A stretch of DNA of 60,717 bases from Bacillota bacterium (GTDB taxonomy: Bacteria; Bacillota; Clostridia; Lachnospirales; Lachnospiraceae): positions 1 to 60,717 of the forward strand of contig JAFAGA010000029.1 of NCBI GenBank assembly GCA_023423045.1, given 5' to 3'. The notes below the pieces were generated by a model. That model saw nothing but the letters and a program-made list of their open reading frames with translations. It ran no database searches and was not told the origin of the DNA. Each line of letters starts with the position of its first letter. Position 1 is the first letter of the stretch. Shown here piece by piece: positions 16,281 through 24,898 of the stretch. The translations under genes were made by a program, and so were the position numbers.

Positions 16281-17177
16281 ATGATACATACAGCAAAAAT
16301 GAAGCAAACCCGGCGGGAAACCGCCTTTCACATAGGCGTTAATTTGAGCAGTATTCTTGTGATTATAATTATGCTTGTCCCGTTGATCTTTGTTCTGGCG
16401 GCATCATTCTCGGACCCGGACCTGGTCCTGAAGGGGAAGGTTCTGCTCTATCCCAAGGGGATCACGATGAAGGCCTACCAGATGGTGTTTGAAAATAATG
16501 AAATCTGGAGAGGCTACATGAATACTATTTTTTACACCATAACGGGGACCTTGATCAGTGTGGCGCTGACGATACTGGCAGCGTATCCCCTGTCAAGAAA
16601 GCATTTCTTCGGGCGGAAGATCCTGCTGCTGATTATGGTGTTCACCATGTATTTTAACGGAGGTATGATACCGACCTATCTGCTGGTCAGGGATCTGGGA
16701 ATGTATAATTCCGTGTGGGCAATCATACTGCCGGCGGCCATCTCCACTTATAATCTGATCGTCGCCAAAACCTTCTTCGAGACCAGCATTCCGGAGGAAT
16801 TGTTTGAATCCGCCCTGCTGGATGGCTGCGGCAATATTAAGATGCTGTTCAAGATCGTTTTGCCCCTGGCAAAATCCATCTTGGCAATTTTGGTGCTGTA
16901 CTACGCGGTGGATATGTGGAATTCCTATTTTAATGCACTGATCTATTTAAATGAAGATAAAAAATATCCGCTTCAGATTATTCTGAGAAACATACTGCTC
17001 ATAGGGCAGACAGAGCAGTTTGGCACCAATGATGTGGGTATGGCGGAGAAGATAAAGATGGCGGAAGCGGTGAAGTACGCAGTTATTGTAGTGTCCAGCC
17101 TCCCGATGATTATTCTGTATCAGTTTGTACAGAAGCATTTTGTGAAAGGTGTAATGATAGGAGCGATCAAAGGCTGA
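16281..17177 (+). CDS. CUT1 ABC importer permease, YtcP family (module 1)
   Basis: A 298-residue six-helix permease that pairs with the LplB-type protein. The EAA loop reads FESALLDGCGNIKMLFKIVLP and the C-terminus VQKHFVKGVMIGAIKG is typical of the family. ATGGAGATAGAAG supplies the ribosome site. The stop is 19 bases before the sulfatase gene, so importer and sulfatase are very probably on one transcript. Confidence 0.93.
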   Translation: MIHTAKMKQTRRETAFHIGVNLSSILVIIIMLVPLIFVLAASFSDPDLVLKGKVLLYPKGITMKAYQMVFENNEIWRGYMNTIFYTITGTLISVALTILAAYPLSRKHFFGRKILLLIMVFTMYFNGGMIPTYLLVRDLGMYNSVWAIILPAAISTYNLIVAKTFFETSIPEELFESALLDGCGNIKMLFKIVLPLAKSILAILVLYYAVDMWNSYFNALIYLNEDKKYPLQIILRNILLIGQTEQFGTNDVGMAEKIKMAEAVKYAVIVVSSLPMIILYQFVQKHFVKGVMIGAIKG

Positions 17178-17196
17178 TTAGGCAGAAAGGAAAAGG

Positions 17197-18771
17197 ATGA
17201 TGGAAGAAAAGAAACGCAAAAAACCTAATTTTATTATAATCATGACGGACCAGCAAAGAGCCGATTTAAGAAGGAGCTGCGGATGTTCCCTGGACACCAT
17301 GCCATTTGTGGATGAGTGGGCAAAGGGAGGGATTGACTTTAACCGGGCATATACGCCCAATCCCACCTGTATGCCGGCCAGGGTTAGTATGTTCACAGGA
17401 AGGTATTCACAAACACATCTGGTGAGAACAAACCATAACCGGGAGGATGCCCTTTATACCGAGGATCTGCTGGATGTGCTGAAGAGAAACGGATATGCAA
17501 CAGCTCTCTGCGGGAAGAATCATTCTCACCGGAATTATGAGGATTTTGATTTTCACAGCAGGACAGATCATCTGGGGTTATCCGGAAGCAATATGACAAG
17601 GGAAGAACAGGAATTTTCCGATTACCTGAATAACACAAAGTTTGTGGACAGCAGGGAGCCGGCTCCGGGCGGAGTAGAGGTGCAGCATCCTTACCGGAAT
17701 GTCTCAGATGCGTTGGAGTTTATTGACGGTGTGGGCGGAAAGGCTCCCTTCTTTGCCTGGATTTCCATTGCGGAACCCCATAACCCGTATCAGGTGCCAA
17801 GCCCTTATTATGATATGTTCCCGCCGGAGGTTTTACCTCCCTGTACCAGCGGGGAGGAGGCGAGGAAGAACCATAAGGGGGATCGTTATCAGCGGATGAG
17901 AAAGGTCTGGGAGCAGGTTTATGGCCCGGATATATCAGAGCATATGGAGCGCTCCAGATCTAATTATTACGGGATGCTTCGTTTGATTGACGATCAGATA
18001 AAGCGGCTGGTGGAAGGGCTGCAGGAGCGGGAATTAGAAGAGAACACCATTGTGATCTATCTTTCGGACCACGGAGATTTTGTGGGAGAGTATGGGCTGA
18101 TGCGCAAGGGTGCCGATTTATCGGAGCTGCTGGTCCGCATACCCATGGTCTGGAAGGGGCCCGGCATTGCTGCAAAGGGCAAGGAGACCCAGGCTTTTGC
18201 CAACCTGGTGGATATCTTTCCGACAATATGTGATATTCTTGGGGAAGAGCGGCCCATGGGAGTCCAGGGGAAGAGCCTTCTGCCCATTTTGAAGCAGCAG
18301 GAGGGCTTTGAATGTGAGTTTGATAAGGCGTATTCCGAGAGCGGTTTCTCCGGCATGTACTGGAATGACGAAGATATGCTGGACTACAGGACGGAAGGCG
18401 CGACCCAGGATATGACGGCCTTTGATTGTTTGAATACCTGGACACAATGCGGTCAGGTCAGAACCCTCAGAATGGAGGACTACCGAATTCAAATCGATAT
18501 GATGGGAGAAGGTTATCTATATGATTTATCCAGGGATCCCATGGAGCTTCAGAATCTGTGGAAGGATCCGGAATACAGTTCGGTAAAGGACAAAATGATG
18601 CAGGAATTGCTCGCTGTCATGCTGCAGAATACGGATGTTCTTCCGGTACCTCATCACCGTTACCGGACCAAGGTTCATCCGAAGGGCTACTGGTATCAGG
18701 ATTATTCTTCCCCAGACCCGGGGGTTCACCATTCGGGAACGATGAAGGAATTGTACACCAGGAAAAGATAG
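17197..18771 (+). CDS. cysteine-type sulfatase linked to importer module 1
   Basis: A 524-residue member of the alkaline-phosphatase-like superfamily. The active-site motif CMPAR (CxPxR, within NPTCMPARVSMFTG) carries the Cys that is converted to formylglycine. Metal ligands are visible as MTDQQRAD near the start and LSDHGDFVGEYG further on. There is no signal peptide (start MEEKKRKKPNFIIIMTD), so it should work in the cytoplasm. It hydrolyses a sulfate ester, presumably on a sugar brought in by module 1, 19 bases upstream. It needs an anaerobic sulfatase-maturating enzyme, which is not in the window. The start may be the first or second of two adjacent ATGs. Confidence 0.92.
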   Translation: MMEEKKRKKPNFIIIMTDQQRADLRRSCGCSLDTMPFVDEWAKGGIDFNRAYTPNPTCMPARVSMFTGRYSQTHLVRTNHNREDALYTEDLLDVLKRNGYATALCGKNHSHRNYEDFDFHSRTDHLGLSGSNMTREEQEFSDYLNNTKFVDSREPAPGGVEVQHPYRNVSDALEFIDGVGGKAPFFAWISIAEPHNPYQVPSPYYDMFPPEVLPPCTSGEEARKNHKGDRYQRMRKVWEQVYGPDISEHMERSRSNYYGMLRLIDDQIKRLVEGLQERELEENTIVIYLSDHGDFVGEYGLMRKGADLSELLVRIPMVWKGPGIAAKGKETQAFANLVDIFPTICDILGEERPMGVQGKSLLPILKQQEGFECEFDKAYSESGFSGMYWNDEDMLDYRTEGATQDMTAFDCLNTWTQCGQVRTLRMEDYRIQIDMMGEGYLYDLSRDPMELQNLWKDPEYSSVKDKMMQELLAVMLQNTDVLPVPHHRYRTKVHPKGYWYQDYSSPDPGVHHSGTMKELYTRKR

Positions 18772-18881
18772 CCTTTGTGCGGCCGGATGGCGGCGGAACG
18801 GTGTGGATTAATCCGGTGTAATGTGTATAAAACAGATTTATAAAGCAAGGGCCGTGGATAAGAGGGAGCTTCTCTCCTGCA

Positions 18882-18989
18882 TTCATGGTCCTTCCTTGAT
18901 CCATAACTAGTCCTTGAACCATAGCCATTCCTTGAGCAGTAGTCCTTCTTTATTCCGTAACCCCTCCTTTGATCTATGCCCCCTCTTGT
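18882..18989. repeat. six degenerate 18-bp tandem repeats
   Basis: Six contiguous 18-base units follow the consensus TCCATAGCCNTTCCTTGA (for example 18882, 18900, 18918, 18936, 18954 and 18972 as unit starts). The first three units match best and the last three are diverged. On the minus strand a frame through them reads as six-residue repeats (GYGSRT, SYGSRK), but no good start is seen. The remainder of the 18772-19200 gap holds this array and the promoter of the next sulfatase; I see no gene. Confidence 0.7.
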
Positions 18990-19086
18990 CAAGGTTTCAG
19001 GAATATCCGAAGATGGTCACAGAGCTGCCGTCATAAGATGGCACTCTTCCCGATACTCGGCATGAAATGACATAGAGTTTAAGAAT

Positions 19087-19162
19087 TACATATCCATAAA
19101 TTGATATATCTGCCTATGGAAAGAATACTACATATTGTTCCGGGCAGGAATTGCGGTATGAT
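19087..19162 (+). promoter_or_regulatory. promoter of the tandem sulfatases with two TACATAT sites
   Basis: TTGTTC (19135-19140) and TATGAT (19157-19162) are 16 bases apart, about 40 bases before the start codon. TACATAT occurs at 19087-19093 and 19129-19135, 42 bases (four helical turns) apart, the second touching the -35. The same heptamer recurs upstream of importer module 2 (24710 and 24733). Confidence 0.5.
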
Positions 19163-19200
19163 AGGTAAGACAACAGAATTATGACCGGGGAGGATAGACG

Positions 19201-20622
19201 ATGGATAACACGGACACGGCAATCATATTAATAACCTGCGATGAACTGAAAAAGGATACCCTGAGCTGTTACGGCAACAGGGCGATTACAACCGGCAATA
19301 TTGACAGGCTCAAAGAGATGGGGACGGATTTTGACCGGGCGTATACCGCAAGTCCCTGGTGTCTGCCGGCAAGATGCTCCATCCTGACCGGGCTTTATCC
19401 GCATAACAGCGGGGCCTACAGCAATTTTCGGCCATGCCCCCTGGATAAGGGGAGAAAGAATCTTTTCAGAGAATTAAAAAACAGCGGCTACACCACCGCT
19501 GTATTTGGAAAATGCCATTTCATCCCTGTGGAATATGGAAAGGCCTCGGCAGAAAAAACGCTCCCCTACGATAAAGAAATAGAGTACTATAAAAGTCTGG
19601 GGATTGATCATCTGGAGCTGGAGGACGGGAAGCAGGTATCCGTATGGTTTCAGGACGACTATAGCAGGGAACTGGAGCGGGCAGGATATCTGCAGGCCTA
19701 TAGGGAAGCTGTATGGAGCAGGGAAAACCAGAAGGTATTTCCTTTCCCCGGACCGACAAATCTACATCCGGATTATTGGGTGGGAGAGCGTGCCGCTGAA
19801 CATATCAGAAGCAGTAAAGAAGACGCTCTGTTTGCGTGGATTTCCTTCAGCGGGCCCCACTACCCCTTTGATGCACCGCAAGAGTACTGGGAGAAGGTGG
19901 ACGAAGAGAAGCTTCCTCCAATCATACTGGAAAAGGGGGAGTTCGACGGAGAAGACAGAATCCATCATGACAGCTACCATGGAGGAAGAAACTCCAACAT
20001 TGACGGATCCGGACCTGCGCCGGGGCGCGCGTGCAAGAACTATACGGAGGATTACTGGAGGGAGCTTCGGATCAGCTATCATGCCAATATGAAGCTGATC
20101 GACGATCAGATCGGCAAAATCATAGATGCGGTTCATGACAGGTATGGGGATAACGCATTAATCCTGTTTACGGCGGATCACGGTGAGATGCTTGGCAATC
20201 ACGGCCTCTGGGGCAAGCATAACTGCGGATATGAAGAGGTATGGAAGATCCCCATGATAGTTAAATTCCCGGGACAGAAGAAGGGAGAAAGCAGCAAAAA
20301 GCTGGTGAATTCCACGGATATTTTTCCAACCTGCCTGGAGGCAGCCGGCGCGGAAGAGATTGAATGTGACGGAATCAGCCTGTACCGGAAGGAAGAGCGG
20401 GAATATACCTTTGCAGAGGGAGAGGGTTATCTTGCCATAACCGACGGAAGATATAAATATATCCATGTGCAGAAAGGGCAGGAAGCCGGCAGAGAACTGC
20501 TGGACTTGCAGGAAGAACCGCAGGAGTTTAGAAATCTTATGGGCCTTGACCGGTATCAGCCCGTTCTGGCCAGGCTGAGGGAGAAAATGATCGAACATAT
20601 GCTTCCGGCAATCCTGCCCTGA
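19201..20622 (+). CDS. cysteine-type sulfatase, first of a tandem pair
   Basis: A 473-residue sulfatase. The active-site motif CLPAR sits in ASPWCLPARCSILTGLYPHNSG; metal-site stretches are LITCDELKKDTLSCYGN and TADHGEMLGNHGLWGKHN. There is no signal peptide, so it is expected to be cytoplasmic. A GGGGAGG ribosome site precedes the ATG. It is a close paralogue of the gene 67 bases downstream, with long identical blocks, which points to tandem duplication. The sulfate-bearing substrate is unknown. It needs a maturase encoded elsewhere. Confidence 0.92.
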   Translation: MDNTDTAIILITCDELKKDTLSCYGNRAITTGNIDRLKEMGTDFDRAYTASPWCLPARCSILTGLYPHNSGAYSNFRPCPLDKGRKNLFRELKNSGYTTAVFGKCHFIPVEYGKASAEKTLPYDKEIEYYKSLGIDHLELEDGKQVSVWFQDDYSRELERAGYLQAYREAVWSRENQKVFPFPGPTNLHPDYWVGERAAEHIRSSKEDALFAWISFSGPHYPFDAPQEYWEKVDEEKLPPIILEKGEFDGEDRIHHDSYHGGRNSNIDGSGPAPGRACKNYTEDYWRELRISYHANMKLIDDQIGKIIDAVHDRYGDNALILFTADHGEMLGNHGLWGKHNCGYEEVWKIPMIVKFPGQKKGESSKKLVNSTDIFPTCLEAAGAEEIECDGISLYRKEEREYTFAEGEGYLAITDGRYKYIHVQKGQEAGRELLDLQEEPQEFRNLMGLDRYQPVLARLREKMIEHMLPAILP

Positions 20623-20689
20623 GGGCGGTGTTTTGTCCGGAGAAATACATCAGACAATATCACATTATTTGCAAAGGGAGGCATGTATT

Positions 20690-22108
20690 ATGAATAAACA
20701 GGCAATTGTTCTTATTACCTGTGACGAATTAAAAAAGGACACCTTAAGCTGCTATGGAAACCGGGCGATTTCCACCGTGAACATCGATGCCCTGAGAGAG
20801 CGCGGAACGGATTTTGACAATTGTTATACCGCGAGCCCCTGGTGCCTGCCGGCAAGATGTTCTATTTTGACCGGCCTGTATCCCCATAACAGCGGTGCTT
20901 ACAGCAATTTCAGGAAATGCCCGTTGGATACGGGAATCAACAATTTGTTTAAGGAATTAAAAAACAGCGGATACCATACTTCTCTATTTGGAAAGTGTCA
21001 TTTTACCCCGGTCCGGTACAGTGAAACACTTCCGGACCGGACACTGCCATATGAGGAGGAGACAAGCTATTACCGTTCCCTGGGAATTGATCACATGGAT
21101 CTTCAGGATGACAAGCAGGTTTCGGTGTGGTTTTATGATGATTATAGCAAGGAACTGGATCAGGAAGGCTATCTGGCTCCCTACCGGGATGCCGTATGGA
21201 ATAAATCCTACCAGAAGGTATTTCCATTCCCGGGACCCACAAGACTTCATCCGGATATGTGGGTGGGAGAACGGGCAGCAGAATATATCAAAAACAGCAA
21301 AGAGGAGTCGTTATTTGCCTGGGTATCTTTCAGCGGCCCTCATTATCCCTTTGATGCCCCTCAGGAATATTGGGATCAGGTCGATGCGGATAATCTTCTT
21401 CCGATGAATGTGAAGGAAGGAGAGCTGGAAGGCGAGGACAGAATTTTACACGACAGCTATTACGGCGGTGAGAAGTCCAATATTGACGGTGCGGGAATGG
21501 CCAAGGATCGGGCCTGCAAAAATTACACGCCGGATTATTGGAAGAGACTTCGTATCAGCTATAATGCCAATGTCAAGCTCATCGATGACCAGGTGGGTAA
21601 AATTATTGCTGCTGTGAAAGAGCAGTACGGGGAGAATTCCCTGATTATATTTACCGCGGACCACGGCGAAATGCTGGGCAATCACGGACTTTGGGGCAAG
21701 CATAACTGCGGCTACGAGGAAGTGTGGAAGATACCCATGATTGTAAAAGCGCCTGGCCAAAGGCAAGGAAAGGTCAGAAACAGTCTGGTGAATTCCATGG
21801 ATATCCTTCCTACCTGCCTTGAGGCGGCAGGAATTGCAGAAATATCCTGCGACGGAATCAGCATGCTGCAGGAAGGCAGGGAACGGGAGTATACCTTTGC
21901 GGAAGGCGAGGGATACCTTGCGGTGACCGACGGAAGATATAAATACATTCATATACAGAAGGGGAAGGAGAATTATCGGGAGCTTTTGGACCGAGGGGCG
22001 GACCCCATGGAGTTTCAGAACTTTATCCATAACCCGGAATATATGCCGGTTCTCGCCAGGCTCAGAGAAAAGGTTATCGAGCATATGATGCCGAAGCTGC
22101 TTCCTTAA
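20690..22108 (+). CDS. cysteine-type sulfatase, second of a tandem pair
   Basis: A 472-residue sulfatase that aligns end to end with the previous gene. It shares the CLPAR active-site motif, the LITCDELKKDTLSCYGNRAI opening and the TADHGEMLGNHGLWGKHN metal site. The start at 20690 is chosen because GGGAGG lies eight bases upstream and the protein then begins like its twin; a longer frame from 20633 lacks such a site. It probably forms one transcript with its twin. Differences cluster in the segment before the conserved PHYPFDAP block and in the C-terminal third, so the two enzymes may differ in sulfate position or sugar. Confidence 0.92.
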   Translation: MNKQAIVLITCDELKKDTLSCYGNRAISTVNIDALRERGTDFDNCYTASPWCLPARCSILTGLYPHNSGAYSNFRKCPLDTGINNLFKELKNSGYHTSLFGKCHFTPVRYSETLPDRTLPYEEETSYYRSLGIDHMDLQDDKQVSVWFYDDYSKELDQEGYLAPYRDAVWNKSYQKVFPFPGPTRLHPDMWVGERAAEYIKNSKEESLFAWVSFSGPHYPFDAPQEYWDQVDADNLLPMNVKEGELEGEDRILHDSYYGGEKSNIDGAGMAKDRACKNYTPDYWKRLRISYNANVKLIDDQVGKIIAAVKEQYGENSLIIFTADHGEMLGNHGLWGKHNCGYEEVWKIPMIVKAPGQRQGKVRNSLVNSMDILPTCLEAAGIAEISCDGISMLQEGREREYTFAEGEGYLAVTDGRYKYIHIQKGKENYRELLDRGADPMEFQNFIHNPEYMPVLARLREKVIEHMMPKLLP

Positions 22109-22131
22109 TAAAAAAGCGAAGCTGTCACTGT

Positions 22132-22151
22132 CCTCCTGCCGGAGCAGGAGG
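22132..22151 (+). terminator. GC-rich hairpin after the tandem sulfatases
   Basis: A perfect 8-bp stem CCTCCTGC/GCAGGAGG has a CGGA tetraloop. No T run follows, so termination is only possible. Confidence 0.35.
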
Positions 22152-22332
22152 GCGGTTGCAGCCTCAGTGTATTCTTAAAATAATCAGGCCACCTACTTGT
22201 CAAAACTCTCAGAAGCAGCATTCAAAAGGCTTTAATTGAGCTAATAAGAAAGCCATAATTTTGACTTATATTTCTGCTACTGTAAAGGGTGGTAAAATAG
22301 AGAAACTTTTCAGGAGTTTGGGGGAAATTGTA

Positions 22333-24606
22333 TTGAAGCATAGCAAGTGGTGGATTAAGTTTTTGATCTCCTATATATATATCGGAATATTCCCTGTCCT
22401 TTTGTTGGGGATATTTTTCTATTCCGGCTACAAAATGTCCGTATATAAGGAGATAGAGAATAGCAACTATTCTATTTTAACGCAGGCACTATATAAAACG
22501 GATAATATGGTTGAAAAAATGAACAGTATCGCATACCATTTATCCGGCATCTATGCGGAGGGAAACGACCTGAGGGAGTATTCCGGAAGGATGCCGGAGG
22601 TAGATGATGCCATCATTATGCAGCAATTAAAAACCTATAATGGTTTAATTGAAGGAGTGCCGATCCAGACACTTTTATATATACGGGGAGGCAAATACAT
22701 CTACACGGAAGACGGAAAAACACTTTATTCGGATTTTGAAGAATCAAAGAAGGATTACGGAGATCTGACCATGAGCTCCTTCTTCGGAATGATCAATTCC
22801 CTAAAATACAATACTTCGATTAAGCTGTACCAGCCGGAAGGGGACGATGTTCAGAGCCAATCCCTGGTGTATTATCTATATCCGGTTCCTTATATGGAAA
22901 GCCTGCCGGTGGCTACGCTCTGCTTTTCCGTGCAATACTCGGATATGTACGGAGCCCTTGAGAACTATTTGGGAGAGCTGTCGGCCGATGTTTACCTTTA
23001 TAACGAGTATTATCGCAACATATTTTCTTCCGCCTCGGGTAAAATGGAGACGGAGGACCGGACCCGCCTGGAGGAGGTTATGATCAATATCAAAGGGACC
23101 GGAGTGTTTGAGAGGAAGATAGATAATAGAAGCTATGTAATTATGCGCGGAGTTTCCCAGAATTCCGGTTTTAGTATTGTGACAGTCAGTGAGAAGGAGG
23201 CCTTTTACAGCCGGGCGGATTCCTTTGAAAAGACAATGCTTATCGTGGTGGTATTGCTCAGTGCCATAGCGGTGGCTCTGGCAGTTGTCCTTTCCAAACG
23301 TTCCTATAATCCCATTAAGCAGCTGTTGCATGAGGTGACCGGGAAAAATATGCCGGAGGATGAGACGAGTCTTAATGAATTTGAGATAATCCAAAGCTAT
23401 TGGTCCGATATCAAGCATAAGAACCAGGAGCTGAACAGCCTTGTGGACCGGCAGAGGCCGATTATTGTCGCATCCGCACTGCATACACTTTTGGAGCGGC
23501 GGCTCTCTGATTCGGAGGAAATTGATTTTGTTCTGAAATCAGCCAATATCAGCTTGCTCCACCCCTATTTTTTCGTAATTATGATCCCGCTTCCGCCGCC
23601 GGATTCCATGGAGCAGGATATCAGCAAAAGTATTCTTTCTCTGGTGCACGGGAGGGTAAATCAGCTCTGGCATTTGTACGGGATCGATATGATTATGGAG
23701 AACAGCATTGCAGTGATCGTAAACTGTGCTGTAAAGGAAATTGAGGGAGAGGATGCCCGGAAAGCAGTTGCCGGGTTGATTCAGAGTGAGATACTAAAGG
23801 TATGGCGGGACGGATTAAACCTGCTGGTCGGACGTATCTATGAACAAACCTCCGATATCAATGCTTCTTATATAGAGACAACAGTCATAGCCTCGGATTA
23901 TCCCATAAGGGGTACTTCCGAGATCATATACTTTGAGCAGATCAGTCAGGGGAATCAGGATAATAAGTATCCGGTGCTGGAACAGGCCATCTATATCCAG
24001 TGTATTAAACAGGCGAATAAGGATGCAGCCTTAAAGGCCCTGGAGGAAATGATAGAAGTGATATCCGATACGGGGTCTTACCTGATTACCCAGTGCCTGT
24101 GCTACGATATCATCAACATGGTTATTAAGACGGTCAACCAGCTGAAAGGCTTTGATATGAACCGGCTTGAGATTAAGAGAATGTGTGCCTTTTCCAGCCT
24201 GGAGGAATTTCGCCAAAGCTGTATGGCGGTAACGGAGCTGATCTGTGATCAGTATGAAGCCTTTAAGGAAAGCGAGCATCTTAAGCTTCGGTCGGGAATT
24301 ATCAATTATGTCAGCTCCAATTACACCGAGCTCTCCATGTGCCTGGATGATGTGGCCAATCAGTTTGATGTTACAGCCAATTATGTAAGCCGATTCTTCA
24401 AACAGGAAACAGGCTGCTCCTTTATCCAGTATATTACCATGCTTCGAATGGATCGCGCCAAGGAGCTTCTGATTACCACGGATATCCAGATCAAGGAGAT
24501 TGTCAGCTCCATCGGGTATATTGATGTGGCTAATTTTATACGCAAGTTCAAGTCCTATGAAGGTATTACGCCGAACCAATACCGGGAGGCCATGAGAGGA
24601 AGGTAG
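22333..24606 (+). CDS. membrane-anchored AraC family regulator (YtdP-like)
   Basis: About 757 residues. Two transmembrane helices (about residues 6-30 and 300-322) flank a large extracytoplasmic sensor region. A cytoplasmic middle segment follows, and the C-terminal ~100 residues are a double AraC helix-turn-helix (CLDDVANQFDVTANYVSRFFKQETGCSF, IKEIVSSIGYIDVANFIRKFKSYEGITP). It combines sensing and DNA binding in one protein, without a kinase. The start is uncertain: TTG 22333 has a GGGGGA site and puts the first helix near the N-terminus, while TTG 22261 gives 24 more residues without a ribosome site. It lies between the tandem sulfatases and importer module 2 and probably controls both (inference). 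Confidence 0.88.
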   Translation: MKHSKWWIKFLISYIYIGIFPVLLLGIFFYSGYKMSVYKEIENSNYSILTQALYKTDNMVEKMNSIAYHLSGIYAEGNDLREYSGRMPEVDDAIIMQQLKTYNGLIEGVPIQTLLYIRGGKYIYTEDGKTLYSDFEESKKDYGDLTMSSFFGMINSLKYNTSIKLYQPEGDDVQSQSLVYYLYPVPYMESLPVATLCFSVQYSDMYGALENYLGELSADVYLYNEYYRNIFSSASGKMETEDRTRLEEVMINIKGTGVFERKIDNRSYVIMRGVSQNSGFSIVTVSEKEAFYSRADSFEKTMLIVVVLLSAIAVALAVVLSKRSYNPIKQLLHEVTGKNMPEDETSLNEFEIIQSYWSDIKHKNQELNSLVDRQRPIIVASALHTLLERRLSDSEEIDFVLKSANISLLHPYFFVIMIPLPPPDSMEQDISKSILSLVHGRVNQLWHLYGIDMIMENSIAVIVNCAVKEIEGEDARKAVAGLIQSEILKVWRDGLNLLVGRIYEQTSDINASYIETTVIASDYPIRGTSEIIYFEQISQGNQDNKYPVLEQAIYIQCIKQANKDAALKALEEMIEVISDTGSYLITQCLCYDIINMVIKTVNQLKGFDMNRLEIKRMCAFSSLEEFRQSCMAVTELICDQYEAFKESEHLKLRSGIINYVSSNYTELSMCLDDVANQFDVTANYVSRFFKQETGCSFIQYITMLRMDRAKELLITTDIQIKEIVSSIGYIDVANFIRKFKSYEGITPNQYREAMRGR

Positions 24607-24629
24607 CCTGGCAGCCGAAAAACTGTTCT

Positions 24630-24677
24630 AAAGCAGCAGGAAATAAGTATCATTGCTTATCTACTGCTGCTTTTTTA
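24630..24677 (+). terminator. intrinsic terminator of the AraC regulator gene
   Basis: An outer stem AAAGCAGCAG/CTGCTGCTTT (24630-24639 with 24664-24673), with an inner ATAAG/CTTAT pair, is followed by a T run. Confidence 0.85.
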
Positions 24678-24750
24678 TATGTAAAAATAATTACCTATTC
24701 TGATTTTTTTACATATTGAAAATAATGAAATCTACATATGAAATCAGAAT
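24677..24750 (+). promoter_or_regulatory. regulator-binding region upstream of importer module 2
   Basis: ATATGTA (24677-24683), TACATAT (24710-24716) and TACATAT (24733-24739) are copies of one heptamer, the last two 23 bases apart. A perfect 10-bp inverted repeat ATTCTGATTT/AAATCAGAAT (24697-24706 with 24741-24750) brackets the latter two. The same heptamer is doubled in front of the tandem sulfatases. I read this as the target of the AraC regulator upstream (inference). Confidence 0.5.
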
Positions 24751-24898
24751 TACAGATTGAGACTTGCCCCGGGAGTGAATAAAATAACAACAACGGCCGG
24801 AAAACCGCAGAGGCAAACAACGCCACAGGCGGCAAAGGGCGGCAAGGCAGGCTCCGGCCTGCCGGTTTAAGAAATCAGTAAGAAAGTAGGAATAAACT

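Noticed and set aside
18882..18989. CRISPR-like look of the 18-bp array
   Set aside because: Units abut without spacers and are degenerate; it is a simple tandem repeat.
18726..18992. Minus-strand frame with GYGSR-type peptide repeats, like a spore-coat protein
   Set aside because: The peptide repeat is produced by the 18-bp DNA array, the start is a weak TTG, and the frame runs into the end of the sulfatase gene. Kept only as a DNA repeat.
21446..24579. Several 180-210 codon minus-strand frames within the second tandem sulfatase and the AraC gene
   Set aside because: All are antisense to well-supported genes, with no ribosome site and no recognisable protein motif.
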